DNA of 7,322 nucleotides from CAYJRW01 sp964372865. Its GTDB lineage: Bacteria > Patescibacteriota > Minisyncoccia > Minisyncoccales > 2-12-FULL-40-12. The stretch's first letter is position 1. Each line of letters begins with the position of its first letter. Made by a program: the position numbers and the translations under genes. This document shows, one piece after another, positions 1-6,028 of the stretch. Where the stretch lies: contig CAYJRW010000026.1 in NCBI GenBank assembly GCA_964372865.1, positions 1 to 7,322 of the forward strand, read 5' to 3'. The notes under the pieces are model-generated. The model searched no databases, was not told the origin of the DNA, and saw only the letters and a list, made by a program, of their open reading frames with translations.

Positions 1-363
1 GAAGTTAATTTTGTTTTCAAAAAAGAATTGCCCCATTCCTTTGGTTATCAAATCTTTCCAAAATTTTATTTGCTCCCCGTTTAAATAACCTGCTCTCACC
101 TCGATTGTCGGCGCTAAAGTTGCTTTCCAGTAGCTTGGAATTTCAATTAAACCAAGATGGAATATCAAATTTTCCAATACCCGCTCCCCTACTCTTCTTA
201 TTTGAGATTCTTTGACATTTCTAACAACTATCTTCGGCTGAAAAGCGATACTGGGCGGTACTCTAAAATCAAAAAAAATCTCTAAATTTGGGCCTGAGAT
301 TTTCCAAGAGTATTTTTCGTAAATAAACTTTGGGTATTTCTTTTTTAAATAGTAATATCGCAT
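1..363 (-). CDS. murL: Probable UDP-N-acetylmuramoyl-L-alanyl-L-glutamate epimerase MurL, 3'-partial (N-terminal 121 residues)
   Basis: The frame is open from the ATG at 363-361 to the window edge, giving 121 residues of a longer protein. There is no signal peptide or membrane segment, so it is cytoplasmic. Recognisable blocks are HLGLIEIPSYWKAT at 69-82, AP-x-IEVRAGYL at 84-94, EQIKFWKDL at 97-105 and KGMGQFFFENKINF at 108-121. As I recall the family, MurL proteins share the order H-L-G-x-x-E, S-Y-W-K, a-G-x-L, Q-x-x-F-W-k and G-x-G-E-F-F-x-x-N in this N-terminal region. In Xanthomonas MurL acts after a MurD variant (MurD2) that adds L-Glu, and inverts that residue to D-Glu with ATP, replacing glutamate racemase. 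The position directly after mraY in a murein operon supports a wall role. The family call is from motif memory, not from a search, and most of the protein, including its active site, is beyond the window. The alternative is an uncharacterised conserved protein; that this is a real gene is much surer than its name. Confidence 0.62.
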   Translation of the reverse strand, partial: MRYYYLKKKYPKFIYEKYSWKISGPNLEIFFDFRVPPSIAFQPKIVVRNVKESQIRRVGERVLENLIFHLGLIEIPSYWKATLAPTIEVRAGYLNGEQIKFWKDLITKGMGQFFFENKINF

Positions 364-366
364 TTA
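361..366 (-). promoter_or_regulatory. TAA-ATG abutting junction, mraY to murL-like gene
   Basis: On the coding strand the mraY stop TAA (366-364) is followed without a gap by ATG (363-361). A GGGA four to seven bases upstream (TTTTGGGATAAATG) is at best a weak ribosome-binding site. The abutting stop and start fix the start of the downstream gene and imply coupled translation with mraY. Confidence 0.75.
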
Positions 367-1458
367 TCCCAAAAGCCTTATGGCTGTTCCCAAAATTGCA
401 AACACTACTCCTATTATCCAAAACCTCATTACTATTTGGTAAGCAGGCCAACCTTTGGCTTCAAAATGATGATGAATCGGGGTGGCTAACCATATTTTTT
501 TGCCGCGCATCTTTTTGGAAGTTAGCTGAGCGATTATTGAGCCAACTTCAATTACCAGGGGACCCGCAATAATCGGCAGAACCGCCACCGAATCGGTTAG
601 AAAAGCCACGACTGCCATAGTTGAAGTTAAACCCAAAATTCCTGTTTCTCCCATATAAAACCTGGCTGGAGGAATATTAAACCACAAAAACGCAAAAAGC
701 GCCCCAAAAATAACAGCACAAAAAGAGGCCAACTCAATTTTACCCTGAGAAAAAGCGATTACGGTGAAAGCCCCAAAAATAGAAGCAAAAACGCCCCCCG
801 CCAAGCCATCCAAACCGTCAATCACACCGCCAGTCCAGGAAGCCACCATAACCAAGATGAAAAGAGATATCATCCAAATTCCGATTGTAAGGTCAATGCC
901 GTAAGGGAAATTAAAAAACAGAGGAATGTGTATTGAGCTCCAGCCGAGTTTTGAATAAAACCACCAGCCACCAATTAAACCAATGAGTCCAACAATTAAA
1001 AGCCGTGTTTTAAATTTGAGGCCGCCAGCAATAAATTTTCCTTTTCCAAAAACAACCAAAATGTCATCCAGCAAACCAATGAGGGAAGCAGAAATGAGAG
1101 TAAAAAGTGGTAGCCAGGTTTCAGCCCGAGACAAAAAGTTGAACATTTTCAGCCACCAAGGGTTGTCAATGAAAGAAAGTCCAAAAAACAGGAGTATCAA
1201 GATTAATACCGTAAGCCAAATTAACACTCCCCCGCCTCGGGGCAATGCCACCTCCCTGTCTTTGTGCAGAGAATAAACAACTTTGGCCTCCTCGCCCGTA
1301 ATGGTTTTATTTCTTGCATTTTTTTTCCAAAAATGAATTTTGTGCAAAAGCTGAATTAAAAAGGGAGCTGTCAAAAAAGCAATTATGGCCCCGAGGGAGG
1401 AGAGCAAAAGAACTTTTATTACGTTAAAAGTGAAAAGAGTTATTATTTGCTCTGGCAT
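364..1458 (-). CDS. mraY: Phospho-N-acetylmuramoyl-pentapeptide-transferase MraY, variant motifs
   Basis: Integral membrane enzyme that transfers phospho-MurNAc-pentapeptide from UDP to undecaprenyl phosphate, making lipid I. The 364 residues match the usual length (about 360) with about ten hydrophobic segments. Hallmarks are the DD pair at 131-132 in GLLDD, DGLDGLAGG at 214-222 (D214, D217), FLWFN at 257-261, MGETG at 269-273 and the MraY-specific TPIHHHFE at 326-333. The last separates it from WecA/TagO-type transferases. Several signature residues differ: the usual H-x-x-K-x-GTPTMGG loop is ALPRGGG at 71-77; the Asn of NLTDGLDG is G211; and the Mg-binding Asp of GDTGSL is E271, followed by Ile in place of Ser (GETGIL). 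These may be lineage-typical. The start ATG (1458-1456) lies two bases after the L,D-transpeptidase stop, and no Shine-Dalgarno is visible. Its TAA is directly followed by the ATG of the MurL-like gene. Confidence 0.94.
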   Translation of the reverse strand: MPEQIITLFTFNVIKVLLLSSLGAIIAFLTAPFLIQLLHKIHFWKKNARNKTITGEEAKVVYSLHKDREVALPRGGGVLIWLTVLILILLFFGLSFIDNPWWLKMFNFLSRAETWLPLFTLISASLIGLLDDILVVFGKGKFIAGGLKFKTRLLIVGLIGLIGGWWFYSKLGWSSIHIPLFFNFPYGIDLTIGIWMISLFILVMVASWTGGVIDGLDGLAGGVFASIFGAFTVIAFSQGKIELASFCAVIFGALFAFLWFNIPPARFYMGETGILGLTSTMAVVAFLTDSVAVLPIIAGPLVIEVGSIIAQLTSKKMRGKKIWLATPIHHHFEAKGWPAYQIVMRFWIIGVVFAILGTAIRLLG

Positions 1459-1460
1459 AT

Positions 1461-2093
1461 TTATTTACTTAAGTCAAAATGAGTGGCAATCCAAGAGACG
1501 ATATTCTCCAGATCTTTGCTGGCAGCGGGTGAACGAGCAACGCCTACGAAAATAGTCCTTGCTGTTCCTTGAGCTGACGTCATTTCTAAGGCAGCGAAGA
1601 GAGATTCTGACGCTTGGTCATTTCCCCCCAATTGCCGACTGACATCAAGAATAAATTTCCGGTAATCTTTAATATAGCGCATCATTTTTGCTGCGTCATA
1701 CAGAGTCGTTATGTTCTCTTGAGAAGCTCCGGTTACGTCAATGAAACTGGTATCTTTCATGCCAATCCCCTTTGCTTTATCATTCATTAAGGCAACAAAC
1801 TTTTCTGTCGTAAGAAAGCGGCTTACCACCAAGGCAGCTTCTTTTGAAGAAAAAGAAAGTAAGAGCTTAAGAAGGTCTTGTCCTTTGTAGCTTTTGCCCA
1901 TTAAAACTATGTTTTCTTTTTCAATTCCTTGAATCATCCAATCTCTTGCTACAATCGCTTTTTCCAGGTTAACAGCGTCGCTGGCAACTAGCGCCAACAT
2001 TCCTTGTGTGGCGGAGCCAGCATAAACTTGCGAATCAGCTTCTTTGCTTAAAATTATTTCGCCTGTGTCAAGGTCGGCCACTAAAAATGACTG
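1461..2093 (-). other. Pseudo-S11 (D,D-carboxypeptidase-like) domain of the L,D-transpeptidase
   Basis: This region encodes residues 215-424. SATQ (241-244, bases 2015-2004) sits where the S11 nucleophile motif SxxK belongs: the Ser is kept and the Lys is Gln. SSK (296-298, bases 1850-1842) sits where SxN belongs, followed by E-A-A as in the usual N-D-A-A. The spacing of 55 residues between these two positions is close to normal for S11 enzymes. The C-terminal part, where KTG is expected, reads T-S-A-Q-G-T-A-R-T with no Lys-Thr-Gly. The frame is intact throughout, so the domain is kept as protein without its chemistry. Confidence 0.75.
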
Positions 2094-2735
2094 GCCTGTA
2101 AGCTCGGGCGGCACTACTTCTTTTTCGGTCTGGGTTAAAGCTGGCAAGGGCGGGGCGAGTATTTCGTCAAGTATCAAAATGGGCATTCCTGGTTCGGTGA
2201 ACTCAAGAACTTGGGCTGCGTCTTTTGTTCGGAGTCGAATGCAGCCGCCAGATGGCCCAGGCGGAAGTTCTCTCCCGGCTCTGTCATACGGCCAGCCGTG
2301 AAGAAAGTAATTTCCATAATACTGCACGGCATAAGGCATCCACACTCTTGCAGCCGAAGAAAAATGAAGGCGAGTTCTAAAGCCAGCATAATAAACTCCG
2401 GGAGGCGTTTTGCCCCAAAACCACTCTTCTCCCTTGCTTTGCACAGGGAAAACTTTAAATTTCTCCCCTTCTTTATACAGAGTAAGTTCCATGTTTTGAA
2501 GGTTTACGTCAACGAAACTTTTCTTCTCTGCAATCAACTCTGTTCTTTTGGTTTCCACAGCCTCTCTGAGATAGCGTTCAATGCCATAGTTTAACTCTTC
2601 TTTGGTATAAAGAAATGATTTTTCCGGCGGCACATAATAATATACTTCGGGGTCAAATCGCCAAAGCAAAAAACCAGTCGCTGCAAGGGCTAAAAGAACA
2701 GTTGCAAATAAAATAAGAATAATTTTTTGAGACAT
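1461..2735 (-). CDS. Membrane-anchored L,D-transpeptidase (YkuD) fused to a degenerate S11 peptidase domain
   Basis: The protein has 424 residues from the ATG at 2735-2733. A transmembrane anchor lies at about 4-25. The YkuD domain occupies about 73-190, with catalytic H146 (in L-H-G-W), S162, C165 and R167 in S-G-G-C-I-R-L. The His-to-Cys distance of 19 fits the family (18 in LdtMt2). Such enzymes attack tetrapeptide stems through the cysteine and form 3-3 cross-links, or attach proteins to the wall. A proline-rich linker (about 194-212) leads to a second domain (about 215-424) that follows the S11 carboxypeptidase fold pattern: strand V-A-D-L-D-T-G-E at 219-226, then the SxxK position, then LMNDKAKGIGM at 316-326, then TTLYDAAKMMRYI at 343-355. 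Its catalytic residues are lost: SATQ at 241-244 replaces SxxK, SSK at 296-298 replaces SxN, and no KTG is present. It is therefore probably a non-catalytic stem-peptide-binding or regulatory module. The gene follows the kelch gene with a TAATG overlap and lies two bases before mraY. The YkuD assignment is firm; the pseudo-S11 reading is strong but based on motif order, not on a search. Confidence 0.92.
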   Translation of the reverse strand: MSQKIILILFATVLLALAATGFLLWRFDPEVYYYVPPEKSFLYTKEELNYGIERYLREAVETKRTELIAEKKSFVDVNLQNMELTLYKEGEKFKVFPVQSKGEEWFWGKTPPGVYYAGFRTRLHFSSAARVWMPYAVQYYGNYFLHGWPYDRAGRELPPGPSGGCIRLRTKDAAQVLEFTEPGMPILILDEILAPPLPALTQTEKEVVPPELTGQSFLVADLDTGEIILSKEADSQVYAGSATQGMLALVASDAVNLEKAIVARDWMIQGIEKENIVLMGKSYKGQDLLKLLLSFSSKEAALVVSRFLTTEKFVALMNDKAKGIGMKDTSFIDVTGASQENITTLYDAAKMMRYIKDYRKFILDVSRQLGGNDQASESLFAALEMTSAQGTARTIFVGVARSPAASKDLENIVSWIATHFDLSK

Positions 2736-2737
2736 TA
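2733..2737 (-). promoter_or_regulatory. TAATG stop-start overlap, kelch gene to L,D-transpeptidase
   Basis: On the coding strand TAATG merges the stop TAA of the kelch gene (2737-2735) with the ATG (2735-2733) of the L,D-transpeptidase. The upstream bases (TTTTTTCACCA) show no Shine-Dalgarno sequence, so coupled re-initiation is likely. This junction decides the start: the in-frame alternative 15 codons earlier is a TTG (2780-2778) inside the kelch gene, which would add residues that are only an out-of-frame reading of the kelch end. Confidence 0.8.
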
Positions 2738-3835
2738 TGGTGAAAAAACTGAATACCAAATATCGTTTTGCCAACTCCAATTGACCGTCATCCCGCCCAG
2801 GACCCAGATTTTATCTTGAAATACAACCGCCGCATGGTCTTCCCTTCCTTCCCAAATCGGATTTGTTTTCGTTCTTTGCCAATTTATCCCGTCTTCAGAA
2901 AACCAAACATCGTTGTTCCCGCCTCCTTGACTAGTAGAATTAAATCTGCCAATAATCCAAACTCTGTCTTTAAATAAAACTGCTTCATGGCCTTGCCTGG
3001 CTGCAAAAGGAGGGTTATCGCTGGCCAAAGACCAATTTTGCCCGTCGTCTGAAACCCAGATATCTCCAAAAACATTATCATTTAAATCCATGCCTCCTAT
3101 CAACCATAAGCGGTCTTTAAATTCGAAAGCCTTGTGATCCCATCTAGGCTGCCAGGGAGCGATTGATACTGCTTCAAACCAGTTTACGCCATCTTCTGAA
3201 TACCAGACATCATTTTTTGTTTCTCTTTTCTCATAATTTACGCCGCCCAAAAGCCAAAGTTTATCTTTAAAAACAACTAATTGGTGCCCCTCTCTCGCCT
3301 GCCACCTTAGGTTGGAAGTTGCTTTTTCCCAACTGACACCGTCTTCAGAATACCAAACTTCGCTTTTTAAACCGGTCCAGGGGCCCCAGCCTGGAATCAG
3401 CCACATTTTGTCTTTGAAAATAACAACCTCAATTGACCTCCTTTCGCCCCAAGGCGCTTTATCAGTAAGCAAATTCCAGTTGAGCCCATCATCAGACACC
3501 CAAATATCGCCAAAATGCGGCGCTTCCCCGTAGCCAACTATTTCGGACCCAATCAGGTAATCATTGCCGTTTAACCCTCCTATTAACCATATTTTATCTT
3601 GATAGACGAAAGCAGCATGGGAATCTCTGGGCGACCAGGGAGCTACTCCTTGAACTTTTTGCCAGGTCAATAAAGCCGGATTAAAAACTTCACCTTCTTT
3701 AGTTTCTTTCTGTCCGAGAACTGCTTTTTTATTTTTGCTGCTCCCAAAATTAAAAAATAAAAATAGGTAAGCTACTATCCCAATCATTATCCCAGCTATT
3801 ATTACTGCAAAGATCCTCTTACCAGTTGTAAGCAT
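2735..3835 (-). CDS. Membrane-anchored six-bladed kelch-like beta-propeller protein
   Basis: No enzyme function is recognised. The 366-residue protein begins with a short basic stretch (K6, R7) and one hydrophobic segment at about 8-29, then a polar linker to about 57, so it is probably anchored with the rest outside the cell. Residues 58-362 are six repeats of about 50 residues with the pattern W-x-x-R-x-x-H, then F-K-D-K-x-W-L-I-G-G, then D-x-W-x-S-x-D-G-x-x-W. The D-G-x-x-W tryptophans fall at 120, 169, 219, 268 and 319; the last repeat ends at NDIWYS (357-362). Blade 1 carries an insertion of about 13 residues (about 89-109). The glycine pair is changed in blade 2 (PG, 148-149) and blade 5 (GR, 296-297). 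Six blades fit a complete kelch or galactose-oxidase-like propeller used for protein or glycan binding. The gene overlaps the carboxypeptidase by 17 bases and the L,D-transpeptidase start by one base, which suggests a scaffold or wall-binding partner of these two enzymes; this is inference. The start is ATG at 3835-3833. Confidence 0.86.
   Translation of the reverse strand: MLTTGKRIFAVIIAGIMIGIVAYLFLFFNFGSSKNKKAVLGQKETKEGEVFNPALLTWQKVQGVAPWSPRDSHAAFVYQDKIWLIGGLNGNDYLIGSEIVGYGEAPHFGDIWVSDDGLNWNLLTDKAPWGERRSIEVVIFKDKMWLIPGWGPWTGLKSEVWYSEDGVSWEKATSNLRWQAREGHQLVVFKDKLWLLGGVNYEKRETKNDVWYSEDGVNWFEAVSIAPWQPRWDHKAFEFKDRLWLIGGMDLNDNVFGDIWVSDDGQNWSLASDNPPFAARQGHEAVLFKDRVWIIGRFNSTSQGGGNNDVWFSEDGINWQRTKTNPIWEGREDHAAVVFQDKIWVLGGMTVNWSWQNDIWYSVFSP
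2750..3664 (-). repeat. Six protein-level kelch repeats (propeller blades)
   Basis: Residues 58-362 of the propeller protein repeat with a period of 49-51 residues (about 150 bases), except blade 1, which is about 62 residues. The conserved core F-K-D-[KR]-x-W-[LI]-[IL]-G-G occurs near 78-87, 140-149, 189-198, 239-248, 288-297 and 339-348 (F is Y in blade 1; F-Q-D in blades 1 and 6). The blades have diverged at the DNA level enough that this is an old duplication rather than a recent tandem expansion. Confidence 0.85.
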
Positions 3836-4685
3836 ATTCAGCCCAATCCATTAATTTTTTCATTTCCTCAAAATGATTCTTTGAATTCAGGATTACGTTA
3901 ATTATATAACCTTTATTCTTTGGAGCTTGGACTACTAAAATAAGACATTTTCCAGCCAGTAATGTTTCTCCGGTTTTGCCGCCGATAATTTCAGGAAACT
4001 CCTGCAGAAGTTCGTTGGTGTTGACTTTCTCTTCAAATTCCGCAATAGTTGAAATTTCCCAAATCAAGTTCTTCTCCTCTACCAGGTATCTGGCGAATCT
4101 TATCAAATCCTTGGCAGTGGAATAGTTTATACGGTCTGCTTCCTTTTTAGGGTCAAGGCCTGTAGGATTGGCAAAATAGGTGTTAGTGAGTCCGAGCTTC
4201 TTTGCTTCAAGATTCATTAAATCAACGAAGGCCTCCTCATTTAAAATAGTGGTTGCCAACAAAGAAGCCACGTCGTTGTCTGACGCTATCAACAAAGGAT
4301 AAAGAAGTTGCGCAATTTCTGCTTGGCTGATGTCGTAATACTTCAAAACAATGTTGGCAGTCATTAATTTGGTTAAAGATGCTGTTGGCAAAGCTTTCTC
4401 GCTATTTTTTTCAAAAAGGATTCTTTCGGAACCTCCATTATCTACAAAGACAGAAAGAGCTGACTCAGCTCCTATTTCCAAATCCTGAACTTTTAAGTCT
4501 CTAATCGGCTTTAATTCAGCCAGATTGTTCTCCTGAATAACTTGAGCCATCAATAAATCAGGGTTCACAGACATCCTTCCCCAAAACAAAAAATCTTCCA
4601 AACTCTTCTGCATTAAGTTCACTCCCCACCAAAAAGGCAAGCTCAGCAGAAATGATGCAAAAAATACTTTTAACCCGCTGGTCAT
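3819..4685 (-). CDS. D-alanyl-D-alanine carboxypeptidase, S11 family, compact form
   Basis: Penicillin-binding serine peptidase (DacA-like) expected to act outside the membrane, removing the terminal D-Ala of stem pentapeptides. The protein has 288 residues. A hydrophobic segment at about 6-22 serves as signal or anchor, followed by a spacer to about 74, then the catalytic domain. All three active-site motifs are present: SLTK at 103-106 (nucleophile S103, K106), SDN at 135-137 and KTG at 237-239. Also typical are LMNLEAKKLGL at 156-166 and NPTGLD at 173-178. SDN to KTG spans 102 residues, matching E. coli PBP5 (S110 to K213), but SLTK to SDN is only 32 against 66 in PBP5 (S44 to S110), so about 30 residues between the first two motifs are missing. 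There is no PBP5-type C-terminal beta domain or amphipathic anchor. The ATG overlaps the aspS stop (ATGA), and its own end overlaps the kelch gene by 17 bases. The product, tetrapeptide stems, is the donor substrate for the L,D-transpeptidase two genes on. The catalytic motifs make activity likely; the deletion makes its efficiency uncertain. Confidence 0.9.
   Translation of the reverse strand: MTSGLKVFFASFLLSLPFWWGVNLMQKSLEDFLFWGRMSVNPDLLMAQVIQENNLAELKPIRDLKVQDLEIGAESALSVFVDNGGSERILFEKNSEKALPTASLTKLMTANIVLKYYDISQAEIAQLLYPLLIASDNDVASLLATTILNEEAFVDLMNLEAKKLGLTNTYFANPTGLDPKKEADRINYSTAKDLIRFARYLVEEKNLIWEISTIAEFEEKVNTNELLQEFPEIIGGKTGETLLAGKCLILVVQAPKNKGYIINVILNSKNHFEEMKKLMDWAEYAYNW
4682..4685 (-). 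promoter_or_regulatory. ATGA stop-start overlap, aspS to carboxypeptidase
   Basis: On the coding strand ATGA contains the start ATG (4685-4683) of the S11 peptidase and the stop TGA (4684-4682) of aspS. This is the classical layout for translational coupling by re-initiation. The bases before it (AAAGAAAAAGCGAAA) hold no strong Shine-Dalgarno sequence, so the downstream gene probably depends on ribosomes finishing aspS. The overlap also supports TGA being a true stop in this genome. Confidence 0.8.
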
Positions 4686-6028
4686 TTTCGCTTTTTCTTT
4701 AATTTATCTGGTTTCAAGGTTGCCAACCTTAGGTCGATTCTCTCCATGTCGCGGGGGAAAAGACCTGCTTCTTTTACGTTTTCCAGCCCTAAAACCTGCT
4801 TTACCATTCTTTCTCCCCCCATGCAAAATCCGCCCTCAGGCGGCATGCCGTACTTAAATGCTTGTAAGTAAAATTTAAATGTTTGCTGAGAAAAGCCGAA
4901 TTTTTTTATGTTTTTTAACAACTTTTCGTATTCGTGTATTCTTTGTCCTCCGGTTACTATTTCCAAACCCCGAAACAACAGGTCAAAACTCAAAGTGTAA
5001 TCAGGGTTATCAGGGTCTGGATAAGTGTAAAAAGGTCTTTTTTTTGTTGGGTAATGGGTAATGAAAATTAACTCAGAACCATGTTTTTCTTTCGCGAATT
5101 GGCAAATCTCTCTCTCGTCTTCTGGCTGCAGGTCGGGCTCCCTGGTGTTATCGCGGCCTGTTCTCTCAAAAATGATTTTTTGGGCTTCTCTCATTTTCAA
5201 TCGAGGAATCTTTTCGCCAATCTGAGGCAAAACCGCATTAAACATTTTTAATTCTTCCTGGCAATTTTTTTGCAGGTCTGCAAAAATATTTCTTACCAAA
5301 ACAGTGCATGCCTCCATTAACTCTTTCCAGGACCCTATAAAACCCATCTCTGCATCCAAGCTGATATATTCTGAAATATGGCGGGTGGTAACGGAGGGTT
5401 CTGCCCGGTATGCCTTGGTAACTGCAAAAACCCTTTCAAAAATTCCAACCAAAATTTGTTTGTAAAGCTGTGGGCTTTGGGCCAAATATGCCTGATATTT
5501 GTAATATTTTACGGGGAAAAGTTCTGCCCCGCCCTCTGTGGCTGAAGCCACGATTGTCGGCGCCTGGAATTCTGTAAAACCCAAACTCTTCATTGTGTTG
5601 CGAAAACTATCCAAAAGTTGCTCCTGTACTTTAAAAATGGCCTTAATTTTAGGATTTCTCAATGTTAAAGGACGCCAATCCAAAAGTTTCGGCAGAGATA
5701 GTTTCAAGGTTTTTAAATCGAAGGGGAGAGACGCTGCCTCTGCCAAAATATTAATTTTTTCCGCCTTGAGCTCTATCTCGCCTGTTTCCAGCGCCGGATT
5801 TACCATGGCCTTGGGTCTCTCCTGAACGACTCCTTCAACCTCCAAAACAAATTCATCTTTAACGTCTTTTGCCAAAATAGAGGGGCAGACAATCTGCAAA
5901 ATGCCTGAGCGGTCTCTCAGGTCCAAAAAAACTAGCTTGCCATGGTCTCGTCTTGAGTTAACCCAACCTGCAACCTTGACTTTTTTGACCAAATGTTTTA
6001 TTGTTTCGCTATTTAAAATTCTCTCCAT
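4682..6028 (-). CDS. aspS: Aspartyl-tRNA synthetase, short form without GAD insertion (possibly acting on tRNA-Asn too)
   Basis: Class II aminoacyl-tRNA synthetase that charges tRNA with aspartate in the cytoplasm. Numbered from the ATG at 6028 (448 residues, TGA stop at 4682-4684), an N-terminal OB anticodon-binding domain carries GWVNSRRDHGKLVF (21-34) and DLRDRSG (36-42). The catalytic core has EGGAELF (165-171), QSPQLYKQ (184-191), motif 2 with R208 and RHISEY (216-221), FDLLFRGLEI (348-357), GGQRIHEYE (360-368) and motif 3 ending in GGERM with R407. There is no room for the roughly 130-residue GAD domain of E. coli-type AspRS (590 residues), so the catalytic half is of the archaeal/eukaryal-like short type. 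The OB domain reads as bacterial, including RP and NP-x-L-x-TGEIE motifs at 72-87. The start was chosen because M-E-R then about 20 residues to GWV is the family's usual N-terminus; a 17- to 25-residue extension from 6052 or 6103 is possible. Short forms often serve both tRNA-Asp and tRNA-Asn with GatCAB; specificity cannot be decided here. Its TGA overlaps the next ATG. Confidence 0.93.
   Translation of the reverse strand: MERILNSETIKHLVKKVKVAGWVNSRRDHGKLVFLDLRDRSGILQIVCPSILAKDVKDEFVLEVEGVVQERPKAMVNPALETGEIELKAEKINILAEAASLPFDLKTLKLSLPKLLDWRPLTLRNPKIKAIFKVQEQLLDSFRNTMKSLGFTEFQAPTIVASATEGGAELFPVKYYKYQAYLAQSPQLYKQILVGIFERVFAVTKAYRAEPSVTTRHISEYISLDAEMGFIGSWKELMEACTVLVRNIFADLQKNCQEELKMFNAVLPQIGEKIPRLKMREAQKIIFERTGRDNTREPDLQPEDEREICQFAKEKHGSELIFITHYPTKKRPFYTYPDPDNPDYTLSFDLLFRGLEIVTGGQRIHEYEKLLKNIKKFGFSQQTFKFYLQAFKYGMPPEGGFCMGGERMVKQVLGLENVKEAGLFPRDMERIDLRLATLKPDKLKKKRK

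Noticed and set aside
1461..2093. Pseudo-S11 region as a separate broken gene or frameshift product
   Set aside because: It is in the same uninterrupted frame as the YkuD domain with a proline-rich linker, and has no start codon with context of its own; it is a fused domain, not a pseudogene.
2238..2252. SGGC in place of the usual SHGC in the YkuD active site
   Set aside because: The residue between Ser and Gly-Cys varies in the family; the catalytic His (146), Cys (165) and Arg (167) are all present, so this is not evidence of inactivation.
2211..2594. Plus-strand open frame of 127 codons (and shorter ones at 330-572, 983-1276 and 5538-5825)
   Set aside because: They lie wholly or almost wholly within well-supported minus-strand genes, show no family motifs or domain pattern, and have no sensible spacing or operon context.
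2736..2780. Longer N-terminus for the L,D-transpeptidase starting at 2780
   Set aside because: The codon there is TTG and the extra 15 residues are an out-of-frame reading of the kelch gene's end. The ATG at 2735 forms a TAATG overlap and gives a normal short N-terminus before the membrane anchor.
4682..4684. TGA at the end of aspS as a recoded Gly codon (Gracilibacteria-type code)
   Set aside because: The TGA lies in an ATGA overlap with the next start, the protein already has its complete C-terminus after the FPRD motif, and no other gene here needs TGA as a sense codon.
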